A DNA stretch of 64,000 nucleotides from Seonamhaeicola sp. S2-3 (GTDB lineage: Bacteria > Bacteroidota > Bacteroidia > Flavobacteriales > Flavobacteriaceae): NCBI RefSeq assembly GCF_001971785.1, contig NZ_CP019389.1, positions 3,359,001 through 3,423,000 on the forward strand, given 5' to 3'. The notes under the pieces are model-generated. The model saw nothing but the letters and a program-made list of their open reading frames with translations, was not told the origin of the DNA and did no database searches. Positions 51,314 through 60,182 of this stretch are shown here, piece after piece. Within the stretch, counting starts at the first letter, position 1; the number at the start of each line of letters is the position of its first letter. Both the position numbers and the translations under genes were made by a program.

Positions 51314-53714
51314 TCTCTTTGTTTTTACTATTTTTCTTAAACTCAAAAAACAAACCAGCAAGAAGTAAAATGCCTAGTATTACAGAACTAGCTAAAGCAA
51401 TACTACTTCCTGTTTTAACTACATCAGGGTCAAATTTAAACTCAATAATATGTTTTCCTTTTGGAATCTCCATACCCCGCAATGTATAGTTTACACGTAT
51501 ATGAGAAGCCTCTTTTCCATCAATAAAAGTTTTCCAACCATTACCGTAATATATCTCTGAAAACACCGCAAACCCATCATTTGAATTGTTAGACTCATAC
51601 TTTAAGTAATTAGATTTAACCTCTTTTAAATCAATAGTTGACAAAGAATCTACTTTAAAACTATCTTTAAAACCTGAACTTACTATTCTTAAATCTACAA
51701 CAGCTTCATTTTTATTATCTAAACTATCTAAGGCTAAAATTTCGTCATTAGCAGAAGAAACACCTATTAGCTTTTTCACAAACCATGCATTGCCGTTAGC
51801 TTCTTCATTCAAGTAAGAGACTACGCCATTTTCGCTATCTGCTATAATATATTTGGTGTTTAACATATTAAGCACATTTACATTGTTTTTTGCAACATAA
51901 AAATCAAATACTTCTCGGTAGCGTTTTAATTCAGCAGCGTTGTAACCATTTAAAGAATTATGGTAATAAGAAGCTTTTGTTCTGTTTTGTAAGCCTTCGT
52001 TTGAAATATCAAAGACCCTGTAATGGCTTTTATCTTTTAAAATTTCTTTATCTGCAGTATTAGCAGTAAAAGGTTTATTTACTTTTATAGCAGACACAAA
52101 ATCATCATTATTTACATAGCGCCTGTCTACCCCTACCAAATCGAAAACAATTAGAACTCCAAAAGCTACTATCAACCATTTTTCTTTTAGTTTTTCTTTT
52201 AAAAACATAAAAATTGCTCCTGCCGAAAGCAACACCAAAACTAAGGTTCTTAGGGTATCTGCGGTAAAAATAGCTCTTCTATCTTCTTTAACAGCATCAA
52301 CAAATTCCTGACCATAACTTTGAATATAATACCCATCATTAGCTCCAGAAAAAGTAAACAATGAGTTTTTAAAGAGTAAAAAGACTAACGCCAATCCTCC
52401 AGTTATAATTGTTGAATATTTTAAAGCTTTTAGCTTCTCTTCTTTCTTTTCAAAATCATTTAACAATCTAACAAGACCCAAAATTGCTAAAACAGGCACA
52501 CACAATTCTAAAATAACTTGAATTGAGCTTACCGCTCTAAACTTATTATATAGCGGTACATAATCAATAAAGAAATCGGTTAAAAAACCTAAATTTTTTC
52601 CATAAGAGAGCAATAATGACATAACTGTACCCCCAACAAGCCACCATTTCAACCTGCCTTTCACTAAAAAGAGCCCCAACACAAACAAGAAAATTATTAC
52701 TGCGCCAATGTATGCTGGAGCTTCTACAATGGGCTGATCCCCCCAATAAGTGGGCGATTCCTCAGAACGAAATCTTTTATAGGTTTCAGAGTTTTTTCCA
52801 ACATGTTCAAAATTACCTCCTCCCATAAATCGCGGTATAAAAAGATTGAAAGTCTCTACAATACCGTAACTAAATTGTGTAATATAATCTCTATCTAAAC
52901 CAGTGGTAACTTCTTTAGGTGTTCCATCGGCATTTATGGTTAATTCACTTTTTCCTCTGGTGCTTTCCTTTACATATTCTTGGGTAGCTAAGACACCTGT
53001 AGCGTTAAGCCCTATGGATAGAATTACGGCGACTACTAAAATTCCAACCGACTTAAAATAATGTGGTAAAACCTTCTTTTTAAAAGCATCTATTAAATAA
53101 ACAACACCTAAAACTATAACTAACAGTAATAAATAGTAAGTCATTTGAAAGTGGTTAGAAACAATTTCTAACCCCATTGCAATGGTAGTTAATAAAAAAC
53201 CAGCAATATATTTTCTTTGAAACGTGAGTATAATACCACTTAAAACCAACGGCATATAAGCTATAGCGTGCGCTTTACTGTTGTGTCCTACCCCTAAAAT
53301 AATTATTAAATAAGTAGAAAACCCAAAAGCTAAAGCACCAATAGCGGCTAGTTTAAAATCTACTTTTAATACTAAAAGCAGCACATAAAAACTTAATAAA
53401 TATAAAAACAGATAATCTGCTGGTCTTGGTAAAAACCGAAGCGATAAATCTAGCTTTTTAATATAATTATGTGGGTATTTAGCCCCTAACTGATAAGTAG
53501 GCATACCACCAAAAGCGCTGTTAGTCCAATAGGTTTCTTCGCCTGTTTCAGCTCTAAAATCTTTTTGCTGTTTAGACATCCCTATATATTGCTTGATGTC
53601 GTTTTGAAAAATAGCTTTCCCTTGTAAAACAGGACTAAAATAGGCTAATGAAATAACAATAAACCCTATTAAAACTAATAAATGCGGAAGAAATTTTTTA
53701 AATAAAAGTTGCAT
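51306..53714 (-). CDS. YfhO family membrane protein
   Basis: This 802-residue protein has about 12 transmembrane segments in the first 540 residues and a C-terminal soluble domain ending with FSEIYYGNGWKTFIDGKEA, ITHxRVNYTLRGMEIPKGKH and a last transmembrane segment. This layout is typical of the YfhO family. In Gram-positive bacteria YfhO-type proteins glycosylate lipoteichoic acid. In the Bacteroidota the acceptor is unknown. It sits 30 bases downstream of the DUF4834-like gene and overlaps the GT gene, so it is likely part of an undecaprenyl-sugar or membrane glycosylation unit. Confidence 0.82.
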   Translation of the reverse strand: MQLLFKKFLPHLLVLIGFIVISLAYFSPVLQGKAIFQNDIKQYIGMSKQQKDFRAETGEETYWTNSAFGGMPTYQLGAKYPHNYIKKLDLSLRFLPRPADYLFLYLLSFYVLLLVLKVDFKLAAIGALAFGFSTYLIIILGVGHNSKAHAIAYMPLVLSGIILTFQRKYIAGFLLTTIAMGLEIVSNHFQMTYYLLLLVIVLGVVYLIDAFKKKVLPHYFKSVGILVVAVILSIGLNATGVLATQEYVKESTRGKSELTINADGTPKEVTTGLDRDYITQFSYGIVETFNLFIPRFMGGGNFEHVGKNSETYKRFRSEESPTYWGDQPIVEAPAYIGAVIIFLFVLGLFLVKGRLKWWLVGGTVMSLLLSYGKNLGFLTDFFIDYVPLYNKFRAVSSIQVILELCVPVLAILGLVRLLNDFEKKEEKLKALKYSTIITGGLALVFLLFKNSLFTFSGANDGYYIQSYGQEFVDAVKEDRRAIFTADTLRTLVLVLLSAGAIFMFLKEKLKEKWLIVAFGVLIVFDLVGVDRRYVNNDDFVSAIKVNKPFTANTADKEILKDKSHYRVFDISNEGLQNRTKASYYHNSLNGYNAAELKRYREVFDFYVAKNNVNVLNMLNTKYIIADSENGVVSYLNEEANGNAWFVKKLIGVSSANDEILALDSLDNKNEAVVDLRIVSSGFKDSFKVDSLSTIDLKEVKSNYLKYESNNSNDGFAVFSEIYYGNGWKTFIDGKEASHIRVNYTLRGMEIPKGKHIIEFKFDPDVVKTGSSIALASSVILGILLLAGLFFEFKKNSKNKESA

Positions 53715-53744
53715 GAAAGTGCTTTAAAAACAATGATGGTGAAA

Positions 53745-54008
53745 TTAATCAATTTCTTCGAAATCTACATAATCTCCTACATCTTTATTCGAAGCTTTTC
53801 GGTTAGGTATTTTATCAATGGTTACTTCACCTTCTTTTTTTGGTTCTGTACGCTGTTGCTGATTTCTAAATTGCTCAAATTGATCACCAAAGCGTTGTTC
53901 TGCTTTTTTAGCAGCAAACCTCATTAATATTGGTGCAAATATTCTACCTAATACCTTAAATAAATACCAAACTAATACAATTATAAATATGGTTCTTAAT
54001 AAACCCAT
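53745..54008 (-). CDS. DUF4834-like small membrane protein
   Basis: This 87-residue protein has one N-terminal transmembrane segment (about residues 4-25). The rest is charged, with FAAKKAEQRFGDQFEQFRNQQQ, and ends DVGDYVDFEEID. The length and pattern match DUF4834 proteins of the Bacteroidota. It is the first gene of a minus-strand operon with YfhO-like, GT and flippase genes. Function is unknown; the context links it to cell-envelope glycan synthesis. Confidence 0.8.
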   Translation of the reverse strand: MGLLRTIFIIVLVWYLFKVLGRIFAPILMRFAAKKAEQRFGDQFEQFRNQQQRTEPKKEGEVTIDKIPNRKASNKDVGDYVDFEEID

Positions 54009-54034
54009 GCTGTTTTTTAAAATTATTACTACTG

Positions 54035-54042
54035 CAAAAATA
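54035..54042 (-). promoter_or_regulatory. Bacteroidota -7 box (TATTTTTG) for the DUF4834 operon
   Basis: An exact TAnnTTTG match on the minus strand, 27 bases upstream of the DUF4834-like gene start at 54008. Confidence 0.55.
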
Positions 54043-54096
54043 CAATTCTACTTGCTTAAAAAACATTCAAAAATGATAAAAAAAGTATAAAATATC

Positions 54097-54104
54097 TATA
54101 TTTG
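54097..54104 (+). promoter_or_regulatory. Bacteroidota -7 box (TATATTTG)
   Basis: An exact TAnnTTTG match on the plus strand, 73 bases before the ATG at 54177. This is divergent from the DUF4834 promoter. Confidence 0.5.
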
Positions 54105-54176
54105 AGAACACATTAATAAATAAATTGTTACTTGTGTTATATAATTTTATGCTACTTACAACATAAAAAACTAATT

Positions 54177-55199
54177 ATGAAGCCTTTCAAATCTACCACC
54201 ATCATTTTATTTTGTTTAATAAGCACTTACGGGTTCTGTCAATATACAGATGTTATAAACTCTAACAGACCTGGAGCGTCAAAAAGTGCATTTTCTGTTG
54301 GGAAAAATGTAGTTCAGTTTGAAGTAGGCCCTTATTTTGTTAAAGAAAAACGAACACCTGCTACTACTTATGAAGTTACAGGTTTTGGAGCCGATTTCAC
54401 AGCTAGATATGGGTTTTTATTTGAAGAACTTGAAGTTAATATTGAAGGAAATTATCAAAATGACACTAAAAAATACACATATTACCCAGGTGCAGAAGAT
54501 AATCGAGCAAATTTTAAATATCTAACTTTGGGTGCAAAATATTTAATTTTTGACCCATATAAAAACGAAGAAGCTAACAAACCAAATTTATACAGCTGGA
54601 AAGCAAACCATAGCTTTAGATGGAGAAGCTTAATTCCTGCTGTATCAGTTTATTTAGGTGCTAATTACGATACAAAAAACAACCCTTATACAGCACTAGG
54701 TATTGAAGGATTTAGCCCTAAAGTTATGATAGCTACTCAAAATAATTTTGCTGGTGGCTGGGTGTTTGTTATGAATTTAATAAAAGACAGAATAGGCACA
54801 GATCAATCTGATTTTACATATATATTAACATTAACACATTCTTTTAATCCAAAGTGGGTTATATTTGGCGAAACACAAGGAATAAAGAGCGACTTTTATG
54901 CCGATAATTTATTTAGAATTGGAGGCGCACGATTATTAGGCAAAAACTTTCAGTTAGATGCAGCCTTAACTTTTAATACAAAAGACACACCCTCTGTATT
55001 AAATGCTAGTATTGGCGCATCTTACAGATTAGATTTTCACAAAGACCCTATAGTAGATAACGGTACAGATGCAAAAGACGAGGGCGCACGTAGAGCAAGA
55101 AGAAATGGCACAAAATCTAAAAGAAAAAAGAATAAAGCAAATAGTTCAGGTGATAATAAAATTAGAAAACAAAAAAAGAAAGCAATTGATTTTGACTAA
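54177..55199 (+). CDS. Outer-membrane beta-barrel-like protein (transporter/phenol MetA-like)
   Basis: This is a 340-residue protein from the ATG at 54177 (an upstream frame to 54132 would destroy the signal peptide). The signal peptide is MKPFKSTTIILFCLISTYGFC, followed by a mature start QYTDVINSNRPGASKSAFSVG. This region, and the alternating strands after it, resemble the MetA/phenol-degradation outer-membrane barrel family. The last 35 residues are highly basic (ARRARRNGTKSKRKKNK), unusual for a barrel, so the tail may lie in the periplasm or outside. Substrate unknown. Confidence 0.7.
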   Translation: MKPFKSTTIILFCLISTYGFCQYTDVINSNRPGASKSAFSVGKNVVQFEVGPYFVKEKRTPATTYEVTGFGADFTARYGFLFEELEVNIEGNYQNDTKKYTYYPGAEDNRANFKYLTLGAKYLIFDPYKNEEANKPNLYSWKANHSFRWRSLIPAVSVYLGANYDTKNNPYTALGIEGFSPKVMIATQNNFAGGWVFVMNLIKDRIGTDQSDFTYILTLTHSFNPKWVIFGETQGIKSDFYADNLFRIGGARLLGKNFQLDAALTFNTKDTPSVLNASIGASYRLDFHKDPIVDNGTDAKDEGARRARRNGTKSKRKKNKANSSGDNKIRKQKKKAIDFD

Positions 55200-55227
55200 A
55201 ACTAACAACTAAAGACGTTAACTATAT

Positions 55228-56346
55228 ATGATTACAATAAAAGAAGTTAGCTCAAAAAAAGATTTAAAAACCTTTGTAAAATTTCCGTTTAAACTTTACA
55301 AAGACTCAAAATACTGGACACCGCCAATTATTAGTCAGGAAATGAAAACGTTTGATAAAAACGAAAACCCTGTATTTAATGATGCCGAGGCTAGATTGTT
55401 TCTAGCATACAAAAACAATGAAGTTGTAGGGAGAATAGCAGCTATTATAAATTGGTTAGAAATAAAAGAACAAGACCAACAAAAAATGCGTTTTGGATGG
55501 TTTGATTTTATTGATGACCTAGAGGTATCTAAAGCTCTATTAAATAAAGTTGAACAAATAGGAAATTCTAAAAATTTAAAATATACAGAGGGTCCTGTAG
55601 GATTTTCCAATCTAGATAAAGTTGGAGTTGTAACAGAAGGCTATGATGCCATAACACCAATGGTTACTTGGTATAATTACCCATACTACGTAAAGCATTA
55701 TGAAGCTGCAGGTTATAAACCAGAAAAAGGATACAATGAAAGCATATTCCCTTTTAGTAATGTTAATCCTGAAACCTTTAAAAAAGCTCAAGAGTTAATT
55801 AAACGTCGTTATCAATTAAAGGCATTAAAGTTTAGTAAGACTGAAGAGGTTATGCCTTACGTAGATAAAATGTTTGATCTTTTTAATAAAACTTATGCGT
55901 CATTATCTTCTTTTGTTCAAATTACGGACATTCAAAAAGCATATTTTAAAAAGAAGTTTATCAGTTTTGTAAACCCAGAATACATAAAATTTGTTGTTAA
56001 TAAAGACGATGAACTTATTGGTTTTGCTATTGTTATGCCTTCTTTTGCAAAAGCCTTAAAAAAGGCAAATGGCAAATTATTCCCTTTTGGTTTCAAACAT
56101 ATTTTAAAAGCAAAAAAACACAGTAAAGATGTTATTTTTTATTTAATAGGTATTCATCCTGATTATCAAAATAAAGGTATTCACTCTGTAATTTTTAATG
56201 AATATTACGAAGTATTTACAGAAAAAGGTATTGAAAATTGCTACAGAACTCCAGAGTTGGAAGACAATATTGCTATTAAACAAATTTGGAAACATTTTAA
56301 CCCTGTTGTGTTTAGAAAACGAAAGACTTATAAGAAAATGCTTTAG
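55228..56346 (+). CDS. GNAT family N-acetyltransferase
   Basis: This 372-residue protein has an N-terminal half (about residues 1-180) with a helix-strand pattern and NEVVGRIAAIINW. A C-terminal GNAT-like part holds YLIGIHPDYQNKGIHSVIFNEYY, in which Q-N-K-G-I is the acetyl-CoA pyrophosphate-binding loop. It is longer than a single GNAT domain, so it may be a double-domain protein. A conserved Gly-Pro-Val-Gly-Phe loop (GPVGFSN) lies in between. The substrate is unknown. It is followed by a strong terminator. Confidence 0.82.
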   Translation: MITIKEVSSKKDLKTFVKFPFKLYKDSKYWTPPIISQEMKTFDKNENPVFNDAEARLFLAYKNNEVVGRIAAIINWLEIKEQDQQKMRFGWFDFIDDLEVSKALLNKVEQIGNSKNLKYTEGPVGFSNLDKVGVVTEGYDAITPMVTWYNYPYYVKHYEAAGYKPEKGYNESIFPFSNVNPETFKKAQELIKRRYQLKALKFSKTEEVMPYVDKMFDLFNKTYASLSSFVQITDIQKAYFKKKFISFVNPEYIKFVVNKDDELIGFAIVMPSFAKALKKANGKLFPFGFKHILKAKKHSKDVIFYLIGIHPDYQNKGIHSVIFNEYYEVFTEKGIENCYRTPELEDNIAIKQIWKHFNPVVFRKRKTYKKML

Positions 56347-56350
56347 ATAA

Positions 56351-56391
56351 AAAACAGGGTTAGACTATTTTTAGTTTAACCCTGAGTTTTT
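56351..56391. terminator. Bidirectional rho-independent terminator
   Basis: CAGGGTTAGACTA and TAGTTTAACCCTG form a 13-bp stem including G-T wobble, with a 4-base T loop and a T-run (AGTTTTT). It separates the convergent GNAT and T9SS cargo genes. Confidence 0.88.
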
Positions 56392-56445
56392 AAACAACTT
56401 ACACGTTTTTGTGAAAGTATGTATATTTTCTGTATAAAAGATTGT

Positions 56446-57198
56446 CTAGCGTTTAACAAATTTATAAGTGTAATTTTCATTTGAATTTCTAAGATTTAGT
56501 AAATACAATCCCCTATTTAAACTTGTAATATCTATACTATTTACTTCAGAATTTGATTTCACGTTAAATAACTGCTTACCATCTAGACTATAAATTTCAT
56601 AATCAGAATATTTTGAGATATTATTTAAAACTTCTATCGTATTATCTTTTGTAATAATTTTAATTTTATTGTAAGCTATATCTTCACTGGAAAGTGCAGC
56701 ATCAAAAACACTTACCATTGAAACCGTAGTACCGTTTAACAAACCTGATAATGATGCTCCTAAACCACTCATTTTATAAATACGTATATAATAAACATCT
56801 GTATCAATTATATTATTAATAACTAACTCAAATTCACCTCCTATCCCTAGCGCAACTCCATAAGAATCACAAGTTACTAATGTTAAATCATTAACATCAC
56901 CACTATTAGCTCTTAAAATTTGGTAGTCAACAGTAGCTAATACTGCACCTAAAGCTCCAGAAAGCATACCTATGGTAATTTTATTATCACCAGATGTTGG
57001 TGTATGTTTATAAAATACATCTTCATTATTAGAACCACAAACAGGAGTTAAACCAGAAGCTGTTACTGTTACAGAACTTAAAATACTCAAATCTGTTGTT
57101 ACACCGTCAAGAGAAATCGCATCTGCAATGGTATTGCCTGATTGTCCATAAATTAAAGTAGTACTGAAAATCGTAAAAAAAAGTAATAATGCTCTCAT
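56446..57198 (-). CDS. T9SS type A sorting-domain protein
   Basis: This 250-residue protein has a signal peptide (MRALLLFFTIFSTTLIYGQSG). The N-terminal part (about residues 20-160) has Ser/Thr/Gly-rich strands with CGSNNEDVFYKHTP. The last 75 residues (from about NTIEVLNNISKYSDYEIYSLDGKQLF to NRGLYLLNLRNSNENYTYKFVKR) fit the C-terminal type A sorting domain that targets proteins to the type IX secretion system of gliding bacteria. It is likely to reach the cell surface or be released. The mature function is unknown. Confidence 0.87.
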   Translation of the reverse strand: MRALLLFFTIFSTTLIYGQSGNTIADAISLDGVTTDLSILSSVTVTASGLTPVCGSNNEDVFYKHTPTSGDNKITIGMLSGALGAVLATVDYQILRANSGDVNDLTLVTCDSYGVALGIGGEFELVINNIIDTDVYYIRIYKMSGLGASLSGLLNGTTVSMVSVFDAALSSEDIAYNKIKIITKDNTIEVLNNISKYSDYEIYSLDGKQLFNVKSNSEVNSIDITSLNRGLYLLNLRNSNENYTYKFVKR

Positions 57199-57500
57199 AA
57201 TATATAAATTTAGGTTAATATTTAAATTAAATTGTGAGAGACTTAAAGACGAAAGATAAAATACTTCTACATAAACATTTTATAGCAATTTCACCAATAC
57301 ATGTAGAAGGCTAAATGTGAATTATAAATATATTCTAAGCTACAACTTAAAAACCTAATTTTTATATTAAATTTCATTTTTTCTATGAAAAACAACAAAA
57401 ATTAACATTAAACTTAATATTAATCATAAATAAATATAAATTAATAATAAATTGAAGCTTTTACGTATAAAATTGTTATTTTATAGTAGATATCTCATAT
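57199..57500. other. Intergenic region without identified features
   Basis: This 300-base AT-rich stretch lies upstream of the T9SS gene (minus strand) and downstream of the oxoamine synthase gene. I see no TAnnTTTG box, no ORF and no repeat that I can support. Confidence 0.5.
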
Positions 57501-57531
57501 AAAAAAAGCCCAACTTTAAGCTGGACTTTTA
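57501..57531 (-). terminator. Rho-independent terminator of the oxoamine synthase gene
   Basis: On the minus strand AAAAGTCCAGC pairs with GTTGGGCTTTT across TTAAA, with a following T-run. It lies 26 bases past the stop codon at 57557. Confidence 0.8.
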
Positions 57532-57556
57532 CGTAAAATTTATAAATACTTATTTT

Positions 57557-58816
57557 TTATTCACCCGTAGCAGCCATAACTGCAGCAGATAAACGCTTAT
57601 ATGTTCCGTTGTGTAATCTATCTCTAATACCTTCAAAAGCAGCTAACGTTTCTTCTACATCTTTTAGGGTATGCGTTGCAGTAGGTATCATTCTTAATAG
57701 AATTAATCCTTTAGGAATTACAGGATATACCACAATTGAACAGAAAATACCGTAGTTCTCACGTAAATCCTTTACAAGAGCCATAGCTTCAGGAATACTT
57801 CCTTTTAAATAAACAGGCGTTACACAACTTTGTGTAGTTCCAATATCAAAACCACGTTCTTTTAATCCAGATTGTAATGCATTAACAATAGTCCAAAGAT
57901 TTTTCTTTAACTCAGGCATTGTTCTTAACATTTCTAATCGTTTAAGTGCACCAGCAACAAGTTGCATTTGCAACGATTTAGCAAACATTTGCGAACGTAA
58001 ATTATATTTTAAATAGTCTATAATTTCTTTATCGCCAGCAATAAAAGCACCTGTGCTAGCCATAGACTTAGCAAATGTTGCAAAATAAACATCAATATCA
58101 TCTTGCACACCTTGCTCCTCACCTGTTCCTGCTCCTGTGGCTCCTAAAGTACCAAAACCATGAGCATCATCAACAAAAAGTCTGAAGTTATATTTTTTCT
58201 TTAAAGCTACTATTTCTTTTAAACGTCCTTGTTCTCCACGCATTCCAAAAACGCCTTCAGAGATAACCAAAATACCACCTCCAGTGTGTTCTGCCATTTT
58301 GGTTGCGCGCTCTAAGTTTTTTTCTAAACTTTGAACATCATTATGTTTATATGTAAAACGCTTACCCATATGTAAACGCACACCATCAATAATACACGCA
58401 TGTGCATCTACGTCATAAACAATAATATCATCTTTAGCAACAAGCGCATCTATGGTAGATACCATGCCTTGATAACCAAAATTTAAAAGATAAGCTGATT
58501 CTTTTTTAACAAAAGCTGCTAATTCATTTTGAAGTTTTTCATGCAAATCTGTATGACCAGACATCATTCTTGCTCCCATAGGATAAGCAGAACCGTATTG
58601 AGCTGCTGCTTCCGCATCAATTTTTCTAACTTCGGGGTGGTTTGCCAACCCTAAATAGTCATTAATACTCCATGTTATAACTTCTTTACCTTGAAATTTC
58701 ATTCTATTTGAAATTTCACCTTCTAGCTTAGGAAATACAAAATATCCCTCTGCTTGAGCCGCCCATTTTCCTAATGGCCCTTTATCTTTATAAATTTTCT
58801 CGAATAAATCCTTCAT
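57557..58816 (-). CDS. Alpha-oxoamine synthase (serine palmitoyltransferase/cysteate acyltransferase-like)
   Basis: This 419-residue PLP enzyme of the SPT/KBL/BioF family has SGHTDLHEKLQNELA, FVDDAHGFGTLGATGAG and TFAKSMASTGAFIAG, which contains the PLP-binding Lys. It joins an amino acid to a fatty acyl thioester with loss of CO2. In this phylum close relatives make sphingolipid precursors from serine or sulfonolipids (capnine) from cysteate. The neighbouring cysteine-synthase-like gene on the same strand, 249 bases upstream, could make cysteate, which favours sulfonolipid synthesis. The substrate is not proved by sequence alone. Confidence 0.85.
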   Translation of the reverse strand: MKDLFEKIYKDKGPLGKWAAQAEGYFVFPKLEGEISNRMKFQGKEVITWSINDYLGLANHPEVRKIDAEAAAQYGSAYPMGARMMSGHTDLHEKLQNELAAFVKKESAYLLNFGYQGMVSTIDALVAKDDIIVYDVDAHACIIDGVRLHMGKRFTYKHNDVQSLEKNLERATKMAEHTGGGILVISEGVFGMRGEQGRLKEIVALKKKYNFRLFVDDAHGFGTLGATGAGTGEEQGVQDDIDVYFATFAKSMASTGAFIAGDKEIIDYLKYNLRSQMFAKSLQMQLVAGALKRLEMLRTMPELKKNLWTIVNALQSGLKERGFDIGTTQSCVTPVYLKGSIPEAMALVKDLRENYGIFCSIVVYPVIPKGLILLRMIPTATHTLKDVEETLAAFEGIRDRLHNGTYKRLSAAVMAATGE

Positions 58817-59001
58817 TTATTATAATATAAGTATGCTATTAAATTTAAGATATCTAAACTAAGGGTTGCGTAATATTTAGATTTACAAAACTTATTTTTA
58901 AATTAAAATCTCTTAATTAGTTTTGACCTTAGTTAGCTCTTGCAAAATTAAATATTTTAATGGTTTGAGCATAATTTTTACCCTTCAATTATTCTCAAAA
59001 T

Positions 59002-59051
59002 AAAAAAAGAGATTAAACCCTGTTTCAGCAACAAAACGTAATCTCTTTTTT
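59002..59051 (-). terminator. Terminator with large loop after the cysteine-synthase-like gene
   Basis: AAAAAAAGAGATTA and TAATCTCTTTTTT are complementary arms separated by about 23 bases. It lies just past the stop of the gene at 59066 on the minus strand, with a T-run. Confidence 0.72.
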
Positions 59052-59065
59052 CAAATAATTATGTA

Positions 59066-60106
59066 TTATTTAATGTATTCTACTTTTTGAACAGCTTCTT
59101 CATTAATGCTGTCAAAAAATCCTTGATCATTCATCCACTTATCGCTATAAACCTTACTCATGTACCTTGATCCATGATCTGGGAATATAACAACAATTTT
59201 ATCTTCTTCTTTAAACGCTCCTGCCTCGTTTAATTGTTTTAATGCTTGTACTACTGCTCCTGAGGTGTAACCTACAAACATGCCTTCTGTTTTAGCTACT
59301 TCTCTTGCTGTATGAGCACTATCTTCATCTGTAACTTTAACAAACTCATCAATTACATCAAAATCTGTAGCAGTAGGAATTAAATTTTTTCCAAGCCCTT
59401 CAATTCTGTAAGGATAAATTTCTTTTTTATCAAACTCTCTGGTTTCATGGTACTTTTTAATTACAGAACCATAAGCATCAACCCCAATAACCTTAATATT
59501 AGGATTTTGTTCTTTTAAATATTTAGCAGTACCAGAAATAGTTCCTCCTGTTCCACTACACGCAACTAAATGAGTAATTTTCCCTTCTGTTTGACTCCAA
59601 ATTTCAGGACCTGTTGAATGATAATGTGCATCAATATTAAGTTTATTAAAATATTGATTGATATAAACTGAACCTTTAGTTTCAGAATGAAGACGTTTAG
59701 CCACCTCATAATATGATCTTGGGTCATCTGCACTAACATGTGCTGGACATACGTAAACTTTGGCTCCCAAAGTTTTTAGCATATCTATCTTATCTGGTGA
59801 TGATTTAGAACTCACCGCCAAAATACAATCATAGCCTTTTATAATGCTTACCATTGCCAAACTAAACCCTGTATTACCAGAGGTAGTTTCTATAATGGTA
59901 TCTCCTGGTTTTAAAATACCTTGCCTTTCAGCTTGTTCTATTATATAAAGTGCTATTCTATCTTTTGAAGATTGCCCTGGATTAAAGGACTCTATTTTTG
60001 CGTAAAAATCTCCTTTAAAATTTGAGGTTATTTTATTGAGTTTAACTAGTGGTGTGTTGCCAATTAGTTCTAATAAATTGTTATAAACCTTTTTATTTTG
60101 TTCCAT
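59066..60106 (-). CDS. Cysteine synthase-like PLP enzyme (candidate cysteate synthase)
   Basis: This 346-residue fold-type II PLP enzyme has [13 protein letters not shown] and [16 protein letters not shown], with the PLP-binding Lys in SSKDR (in place of the usual S-V-K-D-R of CysK), then [12 protein letters not shown] and [14 protein letters not shown]. It matches cysteine synthase/cystathionine beta-synthase core enzymes. Next to an alpha-oxoamine synthase, a role as cysteate synthase for sulfonolipids is plausible, since fold-type II enzymes are known for that step. Sulfhydrylation of O-acetylserine or of O-phosphoserine is the main alternative. Confidence 0.82.
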   Translation of the reverse strand: MEQNKKVYNNLLELIGNTPLVKLNKITSNFKGDFYAKIESFNPGQSSKDRIALYIIEQAERQGILKPGDTIIETTSGNTGFSLAMVSIIKGYDCILAVSSKSSPDKIDMLKTLGAKVYVCPAHVSADDPRSYYEVAKRLHSETKGSVYINQYFNKLNIDAHYHSTGPEIWSQTEGKITHLVACSGTGGTISGTAKYLKEQNPNIKVIGVDAYGSVIKKYHETREFDKKEIYPYRIEGLGKNLIPTATDFDVIDEFVKVTDEDSAHTAREVAKTEGMFVGYTSGAVVQALKQLNEAGAFKEEDKIVVIFPDHGSRYMSKVYSDKWMNDQGFFDSINEEAVQKVEYIK

Positions 60107-60182
60107 TAAATGAATTTTGTAAGTAACACAAAATTGCCAATGTGCAACTTAAAACCTGACAAAAATAAGATATTTTTTTTAT

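Noticed and set aside
51314-51361. Upstream extension of the glycosyltransferase at 50036-51313
   Set aside because: The extra residues overlap the YfhO-like gene and do not resemble a GT N-terminus; the GTG at 51313 couples it to the upstream stop.
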